A DNA stretch of 20,204 nt from JBBDYQ01 sp035553855 (GCA_035553855.1 DATMJO010000060.1:1-20204), one strand, 5' to 3'. Shown: positions 5,819 through 13,538, numbered from the stretch's first letter. A program made the numbers and translations. The notes: generated from the sequence alone by a model not told the origin.

Positions 5819-8251
5819 TTGGAGAACAAGAAGCCCAACCCGAACGGTGAGTCCTCGGGCAGCTACGGCGCCCAGGACATCACGGTGCTCGAGGGCCTCG
5901 AGGCGGTTCGCAAGCGCCCGGGAATGTACATCGGCTCGACCGGCCTCCGCGGGCTCCACCACCTCATCTACGAGGTCATGGACAACTCGGTCGACGAGGC
6001 GCTCGCGGGCGAGGCCGACCAGGTGGAGATCGTCATCCACCCTGACAACCGCGTCACCGTCACCGACAACGGCCGCGGCATCCCGGTCGACATGCACGAG
6101 AAGGAGAAGCGTCCCGCGGCCGAGGTCGTGCTCACCGTGCTCCACGCCGGCGGCAAGTTCGGCGACGGGGGCGGATACAAGGTCTCCGGAGGGCTCCACG
6201 GCGTCGGCGTCTCGGTGGTCAACGCCCTCTCCGAGGAGCTGCTGCTCACGATCTGGCGCCAGGGCCACCAGTGGACCCAGCGCTACGAGCGCGGGACGCC
6301 CACGACCGAGCTCATCAAGGGGCCGAAGTCGGATCGCCGCGGCACGAGCATCACCTTCCTCGCCGACCTCGAGATCTTCGACACGCTCGACTTCGACCGC
6401 ACCGTGCTCGAGCAGCGCTTTCGCGAGATGGCGTTCCTCACCCGAGGCCTCAGGATCGCCTTCCGCGACGAGCGGGGCGAGGGCTTCGAGACGAACTTCC
6501 AGTACGAGGGCGGCATCCGCGACTTCGTCGCCTACCTGCACGGGCAGGGCACGAAGGAGCCGCTCCACAAGAAGATCGCCTACGTCGAGGAGGAGGGCGA
6601 GATCGGCGAGGTCGAAGTCGCGCTGCAGTGGAACTCCTCCTACCAGGAGTCGCTGCTCTCCTTCGCCAACAACATCAACACTCACGAGGGCGGCACGCAC
6701 CTGTCCGGCTTCCGCTCCGCGCTCACCCGCACCGTCAACGCCTACGCGAAGCAGATCGGCGAGCTGAAGGAGGGCAAGGACGACAACCTCCAGGGCGAGG
6801 ACATCCGCGAGGGCCTCACGGCGGTCATCTCGGTGAAGATCCGCGATCCGCAGTTCGAGGGGCAGACCAAGACGAAGCTCGGCAACCCACCGGTCGAGGG
6901 CTTCGTCCAGGCGGCCGTGAACCGCGGGCTGTCCGAGTTCCTCGAGGAGAACCCCGGCGAGGCGCGCGTGATCATCAAGAAGGCGGTCTCAGCCGCGCGC
7001 GCCCGTGAGGCAGCGCGCAAGGCACGTGACCTCACCCGGCGCAAGTCGGCGCTCGAGAACTCGGCGCTCCCAGGCAAGCTCGCCGACTGCTCGGTGCGCG
7101 ACCCGTCGCTCGCGGAGCTGTTCGTGGTCGAGGGCGACTCGGCCGGCGGCTCCGCCAAGCAGGGCCGCGACCGGCACACGCAGGCGGTGCTGCCGCTACG
7201 CGGCAAGATCATCAACGCGGAGAAGAACCGCATCGACAAGGTGCTCTCCAACCAGGAGATCCAGGCGCTCATCACCGCGATCGGCACCGGCATCCGCGAG
7301 GAGTTCGACATCGAGCGGGCCAGGTACCACAAGGTCATCATCATGTGCGACGCCGACGTCGACGGCGCCCACATCCGCACGCTCGTGCTCACCTTCCTCT
7401 TCCGCGAGCTGCCGGACCTGATCGAGGCCGGCTACGTGTACCTCGCGAAGGCCCCTCTCTACAAGGTCAAGCAGGGCCAGCAGGAGCTCTACCTCGAGAA
7501 GGAGTCCGAGCTCGAGGAGTTCCTGCTGCGCGACAAGATCGAGCGGATCGAGATCTTCGACCGCGCTGCGTCCCCGTTCAAGCTCACCCAGGCCCGCTGG
7601 CAGAAGTTCGGGCGGCTGCTCAAGCAGTACGAGGGCTGGGCGTCCGCGCTGCGCGCCGAGTACGGACACGAGACGATCACGTTCCTGGAGGAGTCGCAGA
7701 TCCTCGACGAGGGCATCCTCGACGCCGCCGGCGCCGCCGACCTGTTCGGCAAGGAGGTGCCCGAGGGCGAGCCCTACGAGACCGAGCTGCGCTCGGCGGA
7801 CGACGAGGCGCTCTCGGTGCGGGTCGTGGAGCGCCGGACCGGGTCGGCCTCGACCTACCGCCTGAAGCGGGCGATGTTCGAGGCCGCCGAGTACCGCGGC
7901 TTCGTCCGCGTGCACGCGGACCTCAAGGACCTGGCCGGCATCCCGCCGTTCAGCGTCTCGCTCGGAAAGAAGAAGGACGAGGCGCTCTCGTTCGAGGACC
8001 TCCGCCGCGCCGTGATCGACGTCGCCAAGGAGGGCGTCACGCTCCAGCGCTTCAAGGGGCTCGGCGAGATGAACCCGGACCAGCTCTTCGACACCACGAT
8101 GGACGCCGAGCGGCGCACGCTCCAGCAGGTCACGGTGGACGACGCCAGCGTCGCCGACCAGATCTTCTCGATGCTCATGGGCGACAAGGTGGAGCCCAGG
8201 CGCGAGTTCATCGAGGCCCATGCGAGAGAGGTGACCAACCTTGACGTGTAA
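5819..8251 (+). CDS. gyrB: DNA gyrase subunit B
   Basis: GyrB is the ATPase and TOPRIM subunit of DNA gyrase, which introduces negative supercoils with GyrA. The protein is 810 aa. The GHKL ATPase has YEVMDNSVDEAL, VTDNGRGIPVD and GGLHGVGVSVVNALS. The transducer contains the QTKTKLGNP loop. The TOPRIM domain shows EGDSAGGSAKQGRDR (around residue 437) and CDADVDGAHIRTL (around 510). The C-terminus has LQRFKGLGEMNPDQLFDTTM and DKVEPRREFIEAHA. Unusual for a Gram-positive lineage is a block of roughly 170-180 residues (about 562-740) between YKVKQGQQELYLE and LQRFKGLGEMN. It occupies the position of the E. coli GyrB insert and explains the E. coli-like length. The start is TTG at 5819 with a weak GGAAC at 5811-5815; no in-frame alternative exists before the ATPase core. 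Confidence 0.96.
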   Translation: MENKKPNPNGESSGSYGAQDITVLEGLEAVRKRPGMYIGSTGLRGLHHLIYEVMDNSVDEALAGEADQVEIVIHPDNRVTVTDNGRGIPVDMHEKEKRPAAEVVLTVLHAGGKFGDGGGYKVSGGLHGVGVSVVNALSEELLLTIWRQGHQWTQRYERGTPTTELIKGPKSDRRGTSITFLADLEIFDTLDFDRTVLEQRFREMAFLTRGLRIAFRDERGEGFETNFQYEGGIRDFVAYLHGQGTKEPLHKKIAYVEEEGEIGEVEVALQWNSSYQESLLSFANNINTHEGGTHLSGFRSALTRTVNAYAKQIGELKEGKDDNLQGEDIREGLTAVISVKIRDPQFEGQTKTKLGNPPVEGFVQAAVNRGLSEFLEENPGEARVIIKKAVSAARAREAARKARDLTRRKSALENSALPGKLADCSVRDPSLAELFVVEGDSAGGSAKQGRDRHTQAVLPLRGKIINAEKNRIDKVLSNQEIQALITAIGTGIREEFDIERARYHKVIIMCDADVDGAHIRTLVLTFLFRELPDLIEAGYVYLAKAPLYKVKQGQQELYLEKESELEEFLLRDKIERIEIFDRAASPFKLTQARWQKFGRLLKQYEGWASALRAEYGHETITFLEESQILDEGILDAAGAADLFGKEVPEGEPYETELRSADDEALSVRVVERRTGSASTYRLKRAMFEAAEYRGFVRVHADLKDLAGIPPFSVSLGKKKDEALSFEDLRRAVIDVAKEGVTLQRFKGLGEMNPDQLFDTTMDAERRTLQQVTVDDASVADQIFSMLMGDKVEPRREFIEAHAREVTNLDV

Positions 8252-8270
8252 CCGCAACCCCTCGCCGGCC

Positions 8271-8319
8271 GCAGGCCAAGCGATACAAGGACGCAGGGAG
8301 CGCGGCCTGCCCTGGCAGG
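8271..8319 (+). promoter_or_regulatory. Overlapping inverted repeats in the gyrB-gyrA spacer
   Basis: The 111-bp spacer holds GCAGGCC (8271-8277), which pairs with GGCCTGC (8304-8310). The latter overlaps CCTGC (8306-8310), which pairs instead with GCAGG (8315-8319) around a 4-nt loop. Two alternative RNA stems are therefore possible before gyrA. No U tract follows. In such GC-rich sequence this may be chance, so confidence is low. Confidence 0.2.
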
Positions 8320-8362
8320 TGAGCGACCGAGGACGCCGTAGCGCGAAGGCGTGCGGCCGGCG

Positions 8363-11300
8363 ATGACCGTGGAGCAGCTGACAGGCGGAAACATCGAGCC
8401 GCGCGGGCTCGAGGAGGAGATGCGCTCGTCGTACCTCGACTACGCGATGAGCGTGATCGTGGGGCGCGCGCTGCCCGACGTGCGCGACGGCCTCAAGCCA
8501 GTCCACCGCCGCGTGCTCTACGCGATGAACGAGGTCGGCCTCACGCCTGGCCGGCCGTACCGCAAGTGCGCCAACGTCGTCGGCGCCGTGATGGGCAACT
8601 ACCACCCGCACGGCGACTCGGCGATCTACGACGCGCTCGTGCGCCTCGCCCAGGACTTCGCCCAGCGCTACCCACTCGTCGACGGCCAGGGCAACTTCGG
8701 CTCGATCGACAACGACCCGCCGGCCGCCATGCGGTACTGCGTGACCGGTGACACCCGTGTCGCGACGACGGCCGGCACGTTGCGGATCGACTCGATCGTG
8801 CCCGGCGCGATGCCCGAGTCGGAGACCGACATCGACCTCGAGGTGCTCGACCGGCTCGGGCGCCCGGTGCCGGCTTCGCGCCTGTTCCACTCGGGCGATC
8901 ACCCCACCCTGCGCCTGACCACCAAGCAGGGCCATGAGCTCACCGGGACGCACAACCACCCGGTCCTCTGCCTGGTCGACGTGGCCGGCGTGCCGATGCT
9001 CCTGTGGAAGCTGCTCGATGAGATCGGCCCAGGCGACCGCGTGGCGATGGCCCGCGTGCCGCTCGCCGACGAGCGCGAGACGAGCACGGAGGAGCGAAGC
9101 CTCGCGCTGCTCGCCGGCGCGTTCGTGGCCGAGGGCTGGATCAGCGGGCGCAGGGCGGGCTTCAACAACGTGGACGCCGCCTATTTCGACGCGGTCGCCG
9201 AGGCCTACGACGCCGCCGTCGGCGGACCCCGCTACGTGTCGTCCAGGGTCATCGCCTCGGGCAGCGTGCTCCACGAGCTCGACGTGCACAACCTCGAGCA
9301 CCTTCACAGCAGCCCGCTCGCGGAGATCACCGGCCGCAGCGCGGCCAAGCGCGTGCCGGAGTTCGTCTGGCGCATGTCGCAGGAGGGCAAGCGCGTCTTC
9401 CTGCGCTCGCTGTTCACCGGCGACGGCTCCTCCTCGCTCCTGCCCCGCCACACGATCCAGGTCTCGTACTCGACCCGGAGCGCGGGCCTCGCCCGCGACG
9501 TGCAGCTGCTGCTGCTCGAGTTCGGCGTCGTCGGGCGCATCTGCCGCGCTGCCAGCGGCGAGCTCAAGGTCGTGGTCTCGAATCGCCGCGACGCGCGGAT
9601 CTTCGCGCGGGAGCTCGGCTTCCTCGGCGCCAAGCACGACAAGCTCGTGCGCGACCTCGCCACGATCCCGGAGTCGAGCCGCGCGCTGAGCAGCGACCAC
9701 GTGCCGTTCGTGGCCGGCTTCATCCGCTCGGAGAGCGGCTCGCCCTGGAGTGACCGCGACTGGCTGGTCCGCCACAACGTGGATCGGATCGAGCGCTGGG
9801 AGCAGGGCGGCCAGGCGATCCTCGAGCGGATCGCGTCGCCCGAGGCCAGGCGAGTCGTCGAGCCGCTCGTGTCGGGTGGCTACTACTACGCCGAGGTCGA
9901 GTCGGTCGAACGGGCGGGAACCCGGCCGGTCTACTCGATCAAGGTCGAGACCGAGGACCACTCGTTCCTCACCAACGGGTTCGTGAGCCACAACACCGAG
10001 GCGCGCCTCGAGCGCATCGCCACGGAGCTCCTGGCCGACATCGACGAGGACACCGTCGACTTCGGGCCGAACTACGACGGCTCGCGCAACGAGCCGCTCG
10101 TCCTGCCCGCCCGCTTCCCGAACCTGCTCGTGAACGGCGCCACCGGGATTGCTGTCGGCATGGCCACGAACATCCCGCCACACAACCTGCGCGAGACGGT
10201 GGACGCGGTTGTCGCCTACGTCGACAACCCCCAGATCGACGTGGCCGGCCTGATGCAGCACATCAAGGGCCCGGACTTCCCCACGGCCGGGATCATCCTC
10301 GGCCGCCAGGGCATCAAGGACGCCTACGAGACCGGGCGGGGCCGCGTGCGGATGCAGGCGCGCGCGCACATCGAGCCGCTGCGGCAGGGCAAGGAGGCGA
10401 TCATCGTCACCGAGCTGCCCTACCAGGTGTCGAAGGGCGACGGGCGCAACGACGGCTCCGGCCTGATCAAGAAGATCGCCGAGGTCGTCGGCGACAAGAA
10501 GATCCCCGAGATCTCCGACCTGCGCGACGAGTCGGGCAAGGACGGCATCCGGATCGTGATCGAGCTGAAGCGCGACGCGATCCCGAAGGTCGTGCTCAAC
10601 AAGCTCTACAAGCACACGCCGATGCAGGCCACGTTCGGCGTGAACATGGTCGCGCTCGTCGACGGCGTCCCCAAGACGCTGAGCCTGCGCGAGGTGATCG
10701 GCGCCTACGTCGACCACCAGCGCGACGTGATCGTCCGCCGCACGAAGTACCGCCTCCACAAGGCCGAGCGCCGCGCCCACATCCTCGAGGGGCTGCTCAT
10801 CGCCGTCGCGGACATCGACGCGGTGATCGAGCTGATCCGCTCGAGCTCCGACGTCGAGGAGGCCCGCGGCAGGCTGATGGAGCGCTTCGAGCTCAGCGAG
10901 GTGCAGGCCCAGGCGATCCTCGACCTCCAGCTCCGTCGGCTGACCTCGCTCGCGGTGGACGAGCTGCGCAAGGAGCACGCGGACGAGGTCGAGAAGATCA
11001 AGGAGTTCCGCTCGATCCTGGGGGACGAGGAGCGGGTGAACGCCGTGATCAAGGAAGAGCTCGCGGAGATCAGGGGCGCCTACGGCGACGAGCGCCGCAC
11101 AGAGATCACGGCCTCCGCGGACGACATCGACATCGAGGACCTGATCGCCGACCAGCAGATGGTCATCTCGATCACGAAGTCCGGCTACATCAAGTCGCTC
11201 CCGCTCTCGACCTACCGCCAGCAGAAGCGCGGAGGCGTCGGCGTCATCGGGATGGACATGAAGGACGACGACTACATCGAGCACCTCTTCGTGTGCTCGA

Positions 11301-12241
11301 CACACGACTACCTCCTGTTCTTCACGAACCGCGGGAAGGTCTACCGCCAGAAGGTCTACGAGCTGCCCGAGGGGGCGCGCACCGGAAAGGGCCGCGCGCT
11401 CGTGAACCTGCTTCCGCTGCGGGAGGGCGAGTTCGTCAAGGCCGTCATCGAGACGCGCGACTTCGCCGAGGGCAAGTACCTCGTCTTCGCCACGCGCAAG
11501 GGCATGGTGAAGAAGACCGAGTTCATCGCCTACAACACGCCGATCAAGGCGGACGGGATCATCGCGATCAAGATCCGCGCGGACGACGAGCTGGTCGCCG
11601 TCCGGCGCACGAGCGGCGACGACTCGGTGCTGATGGTCTCCCGCTCCGGGCACGCGGCGCACTTCGAGGAGACGCAGGTGCGCGCGATGGGCCGGGACAC
11701 GAGCGGCGTTCGCGGGATGAACGTGAGCCGCGGCGACAACCGCGTTCTCGCGATGGACATCGCGCGGGAGGGCACCGAGCTGCTCGTCGTCACCGAGAAC
11801 GGATACGGCAAGCGCACCGCGGTCAGCGAGTACCCGAAGAAGGGCCGCGGCTCGATGGGTGTGCAGACGATCAAGCTCACCGAGGCCAAGGGCGCGCTCG
11901 CGGGCGCGCTCGTCGTGAAGGAGCATCAGGACCTGGTGTTCATCTCGCAGAACGGGATGGTTCAGCGCACCCCCGTCGCCGGGATCAACCTCTACGGGCG
12001 CGCGTCGCAGGGCGTCCGGGTGATGAACCTCCGCGAGGACGACATGGTGAGCGCGGTGGCGCTCGTCGCCGAGGGCTCCGCCGACACCGGCGCGTCGGTC
12101 CAGGGCGAGATCGACGCGGAGGCCGACGACGCCGCCGAGGCGCCGACGGACGGCGTGCCCGAGGCCGAGGCTCCCGGCACGGAGTCCGGGGACGAGCCGG
12201 CCGCGGACGAGCCCGGTGACGCGGACGCGACAGAGGGCTGA
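8363..12241 (+). CDS. gyrA: DNA gyrase subunit A precursor containing an intein
   Basis: GyrA is the breakage-reunion subunit of gyrase. The precursor is 1292 aa; after removal of the 419-residue intein the mature protein would be 873 aa, a normal GyrA size. The N-terminal extein shows MRSSYLDYAMSVIVGRALPD, RDGLKPVHRR and HPHGDSAIYDALVRLAQDF (Ser and Asp at the quinolone-determining positions are kept). The catalytic tyrosine is Tyr125 in AAMRY, with TEARLERIA resuming after the intein. The C-terminal beta-pinwheel contains a GyrA-box variant QKRGGVG (near 11222-11242) and repeated blade motifs. It ends with an acidic, Ala/Glu/Asp-rich tail of about 55 residues. ATG at 8363 was preferred because GAAGG at 8345-8349 precedes it; an in-frame GTG at 8351 lies too close to that site. 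Confidence 0.96.
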   Translation: MTVEQLTGGNIEPRGLEEEMRSSYLDYAMSVIVGRALPDVRDGLKPVHRRVLYAMNEVGLTPGRPYRKCANVVGAVMGNYHPHGDSAIYDALVRLAQDFAQRYPLVDGQGNFGSIDNDPPAAMRYCVTGDTRVATTAGTLRIDSIVPGAMPESETDIDLEVLDRLGRPVPASRLFHSGDHPTLRLTTKQGHELTGTHNHPVLCLVDVAGVPMLLWKLLDEIGPGDRVAMARVPLADERETSTEERSLALLAGAFVAEGWISGRRAGFNNVDAAYFDAVAEAYDAAVGGPRYVSSRVIASGSVLHELDVHNLEHLHSSPLAEITGRSAAKRVPEFVWRMSQEGKRVFLRSLFTGDGSSSLLPRHTIQVSYSTRSAGLARDVQLLLLEFGVVGRICRAASGELKVVVSNRRDARIFARELGFLGAKHDKLVRDLATIPESSRALSSDHVPFVAGFIRSESGSPWSDRDWLVRHNVDRIERWEQGGQAILERIASPEARRVVEPLVSGGYYYAEVESVERAGTRPVYSIKVETEDHSFLTNGFVSHNTEARLERIATELLADIDEDTVDFGPNYDGSRNEPLVLPARFPNLLVNGATGIAVGMATNIPPHNLRETVDAVVAYVDNPQIDVAGLMQHIKGPDFPTAGIILGRQGIKDAYETGRGRVRMQARAHIEPLRQGKEAIIVTELPYQVSKGDGRNDGSGLIKKIAEVVGDKKIPEISDLRDESGKDGIRIVIELKRDAIPKVVLNKLYKHTPMQATFGVNMVALVDGVPKTLSLREVIGAYVDHQRDVIVRRTKYRLHKAERRAHILEGLLIAVADIDAVIELIRSSSDVEEARGRLMERFELSEVQAQAILDLQLRRLTSLAVDELRKEHADEVEKIKEFRSILGDEERVNAVIKEELAEIRGAYGDERRTEITASADDIDIEDLIADQQMVISITKSGYIKSLPLSTYRQQKRGGVGVIGMDMKDDDYIEHLFVCSTHDYLLFFTNRGKVYRQKVYELPEGARTGKGRALVNLLPLREGEFVKAVIETRDFAEGKYLVFATRKGMVKKTEFIAYNTPIKADGIIAIKIRADDELVAVRRTSGDDSVLMVSRSGHAAHFEETQVRAMGRDTSGVRGMNVSRGDNRVLAMDIAREGTELLVVTENGYGKRTAVSEYPKKGRGSMGVQTIKLTEAKGALAGALVVKEHQDLVFISQNGMVQRTPVAGINLYGRASQGVRVMNLREDDMVSAVALVAEGSADTGASVQGEIDAEADDAAEAPTDGVPEAEAPGTESGDEPAADEPGDADATEG
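8738..9994 (+). mobile_element. GyrA intein with LAGLIDADG homing endonuclease
   Basis: This is a 419-residue intein inserted directly after the GyrA catalytic Tyr125, the site used by mycobacterial GyrA inteins. Splicing residues are intact: Cys1 (block A, CVTGDTRV), the TxxH motif in GTHNHPVL (block B, 70-77), block F YYYAEVESVERAG, and block G FLTNGFVSHN with penultimate His418 and Asn419, followed by Thr as +1. Between them lies a dodecapeptide endonuclease with LLAGAFVAEGW (124-134, acidic Glu132) and LRSLFTGDG (222-230, acidic Asp229). Both metal-binding acids are present, so it may still be active. The stretch RLFHSGDHP...LCLVDVAGVPMLLWKLLDEI closely resembles the Mycobacterium xenopi GyrA mini-intein, as recalled, but that one lacks the endonuclease. 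Confidence 0.95.
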
Positions 12242-12259
12242 CGCCCGCGCCGGCGCCGG

Positions 12260-12288
12260 TGGGCATCGACCGGCCGATTTGCTCTAAT
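12260..12288 (+). promoter_or_regulatory. Extended -10 promoter candidate after gyrA
   Basis: TGC followed by TCTAAT (12280-12288) matches the extended -10 form TGnTATAAT with one change in the hexamer. TGGGCA at 12260-12265, 17 bp upstream, matches four of six bases of TTGACA. A start near 12295 would place the strong Shine-Dalgarno sequence at the very 5' end of the transcript. Confidence 0.45.
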
Positions 12289-12299
12289 CCACCTACCAG

Positions 12300-12315
12300 A
12301 GAAAGGAGGTGGTCC
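12300..12315 (+). promoter_or_regulatory. Extreme Shine-Dalgarno sequence (16-nt anti-16S complement)
   Basis: AGAAAGGAGGTGGTCC is complementary to the whole bacterial 16S rRNA 3' end (GGAUCACCUCCUUUCU) with one G-U wobble. Ordinary ribosome-binding sites in this window match 4-6 nt. It sits 5 nt before the TTG of the mini-ORF. Confidence 0.6.
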
Positions 12316-12320
12316 GAACG

Positions 12321-12365
12321 TTGAGTGACAGATTCTTTGGGACCCTGGAGGTGTCCGGCCGCTAG
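12321..12365 (+). CDS. Candidate 14-codon leader peptide
   Basis: TTG at 12321 opens a 14-codon frame (MSDRFFGTLEVSGR) ending in TAG at 12363-12365. The GGAGG core at 12305-12309 lies 11 nt upstream of the start. I do not recognise the peptide. It has no run of one amino acid, so classic amino-acid attenuation is not indicated. The alternative GTG at 12325 opens a longer frame, but that runs antisense into the coiled-coil gene and looks like a GC-rich shadow. Translation is inferred from the exceptional ribosome-binding site only. Confidence 0.35.
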   Translation: MSDRFFGTLEVSGR

Positions 12366-12503
12366 GTCCGGAGCTGGGCCCGCCTGGCGGAGTCCACCCG
12401 CGACACCGTCGGATCCGTCCCGGCCGGAGGTCGTCCCCCCGGCCGCCTTCTCCGTCTGGAGGGCAGCAGGCGATCCGATCGAGTCCAGTGACCGTGAAGT
12501 TCC

Positions 12504-12531
12504 GGAGGGGCGTCCGCGAGGGCGCCCCTCC
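12504..12531. terminator. Strong GNRA-capped hairpin between convergent genes
   Basis: GGAGGGGCGTCC (12504-12515) pairs with GGGCGCCCCTCC (12520-12531) over 12 bp with one wobble, capped by the tetraloop GCGA. It lies 20 bp past the stop of the leftward coiled-coil gene and downstream of the gyrA/mini-ORF unit, so it may terminate both strands. There is only a short TCGTTC after it, so this would be a U-poor terminator. Confidence 0.6.
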
Positions 12532-12551
12532 TCGTTCAGGCGGGCGCCGCC

Positions 12552-12998
12552 TCAGGGCTGGTCGTCGTCGCCGGCGGACTCGAGCCTCTGGACGCGCTCC
12601 TCCAGCCCGGCCACGCGCTCGTCGAGCGTGCCGACGTTCTCGTTGAGGTCCCGCGCCGCGCGAACGGCGTCGCGCGTGTCGCTGCGCGCCTGCGAGACGT
12701 CCTCGGCGAGCTTCTCGAGGTCGTCCGCGGTCGGCGCGCCCTCGAGCTGCTTCTCGATGTCGTCGAGCCGGCCCTCGAGCTTTCGCTCCAGCTCTCCGAT
12801 GCGGCTCGTCAGCCCCAGCGCGGCGTCGGAGCGCTGTGGAACGGGATCCTCCTGGACGAGAGCGACCGCCGCGATCACACAGGCCGCGACGGCGAAGACC
12901 GCCACCGCGGCGAGCAGGCGGCGGAGCGCGCGGACGTGGGACAGGGACGCCGGATGGAGGTCGAGGTCCCCGCCCTCCCGGGGAGGCTCGCCCGTCAC
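12552..12998 (-). CDS. Single-pass membrane protein with extracytoplasmic coiled coil
   Basis: I do not recognise a named family. The 148-aa protein has a short cytoplasmic N-terminus (about 1-26), one strongly hydrophobic segment (about 27-48, LRRLLAAVAVFAVAACVIAA region), and an extended charged region (about 62-142) with heptad-like spacing, for example RIGELERKLEGRLDDIEKQL and LDERVAGLEERVQRLE. It ends in an acidic tail (DDDQP). The basic residues before the membrane segment predict the N-terminus inside and the coiled coil outside. The start GTG at 12998 overlaps the HNH gene stop as GTGA, so the two are probably translated in a coupled way. Confidence 0.75.
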   Translation of the reverse strand: MTGEPPREGGDLDLHPASLSHVRALRRLLAAVAVFAVAACVIAAVALVQEDPVPQRSDAALGLTSRIGELERKLEGRLDDIEKQLEGAPTADDLEKLAEDVSQARSDTRDAVRAARDLNENVGTLDERVAGLEERVQRLESAGDDDQP

Positions 12999-13531
12999 GC
13001 GGCGGTGGCCAGGTACTGATCCCAGGCCTTGGGGATCTTGGGGGCCGCGACGTGGATGAAGATCCCCGGGCCGGGAGCGCGCGGAGCCGTTCGCGGATGC
13101 ATGTCGGCCTGCTGGGGCAACCGGTCGCCCTTGCGCCGGTTGCAGGGCGCGCAGCAGGTGACGATGTTGTCCCACGTGGAGGGGCCGCCCTTGGAGCGGG
13201 GGATCACGTGATCGACGGTGAGGTTCCCGCGCTCGCTCCCGCAGTACTGGCAGGACCACAGGTCACGGGCGAACACGGCGCGGCGGGTGATCTTGCGCCG
13301 GTGGACATCGCGCGGCACGCGCACGTAGGTGACGAGGCGGATCACGGAGGGCTGGGGGAGGGTCATGTGCTCGGAATGGAGCACCCGGTCGCCGATCTCG
13401 ATCAACTCGGCGCGCTCCTTCAGGAGCAGCACGGCTGCGCGCCGGATCGTGCACACGTTCACCGGCTCGTACGACGCGTTCAGCACGAGTACGCGACCTG
13501 ACACGGCGCGGGTGAGTCTAGCGGCAGGCAT
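12995..13531 (-). CDS. HNH endonuclease family protein
   Basis: This is a 178-aa HNH nuclease-fold protein of a widely conserved actinobacterial type. The N-terminal block VLVLNASYEPVNVCTIRRAA (about 14-33) and LLLKERAELIE are characteristic. The nuclease core has CQYCG (94-98), LTVDHVIPRSKGG (104-116, H-N-H first His), TWDNIVTCCAPCNRRKGDR (119-137), with two CxxC pairs for structural zinc. The biological substrate is unknown; with no restriction or phage neighbours it is probably a housekeeping or repair protein rather than a defence gene. ATG at 13531 was chosen because GAGG lies 5 nt upstream; the gene starts 7 bp after the pheA stop. Confidence 0.88.
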   Translation of the reverse strand: MPAARLTRAVSGRVLVLNASYEPVNVCTIRRAAVLLLKERAELIEIGDRVLHSEHMTLPQPSVIRLVTYVRVPRDVHRRKITRRAVFARDLWSCQYCGSERGNLTVDHVIPRSKGGPSTWDNIVTCCAPCNRRKGDRLPQQADMHPRTAPRAPGPGIFIHVAAPKIPKAWDQYLATAA

Positions 13532-13538
13532 GGCGGCC

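Larger units (their letters stand above)
12295..12540 (+). ncRNA. Candidate small structured transcript downstream of gyrA
   Basis: The 310-bp gap between convergent gyrA and the coiled-coil gene holds no conventional gene, but it contains an ordered set of signals: promoter-like element, anti-16S Shine-Dalgarno sequence, mini-ORF, structured RNA and terminator hairpin. One internal stem is CGGCCGG (12421-12427) with CCGGCCG (12439-12445) around an 11-nt loop; another is CTCC/GGAG just after it. GGACC within the mini-ORF can pair with GGTCC just past its stop. Together these suggest a separate transcript of about 240 nt. No tRNA or known riboswitch was recognised. Confidence 0.3.

Noticed and set aside
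5030..6700. 556-codon antisense frame over recF, DUF721 and gyrB
   Set aside because: Same shadow composition; the opposite strand encodes conserved proteins.
7196..11926. 1576-codon open frame antisense to gyrB and gyrA
   Set aside because: It is low-complexity (Leu, Val, Asp, His, Arg-rich), matches no family, and lies opposite two certain genes. Codon bias in GC-rich genes leaves such antisense frames open.
12242..12551. tRNA genes (Ile/Ala) after gyrA as in mycobacteria
   Set aside because: No GGTTCGANNCC T-arm with a matching acceptor stem was found. GATCGAGTCC near 12478 lacks the rest of a cloverleaf.
12325..13059. 244-codon plus-strand frame starting near the strong Shine-Dalgarno sequence
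   Set aside because: Its C-terminal two-thirds run antisense to the coiled-coil gene and the sequence is Ser/Arg/Pro-rich without recognisable domains. The 14-codon frame at 12321 fits the ribosome-binding site better.
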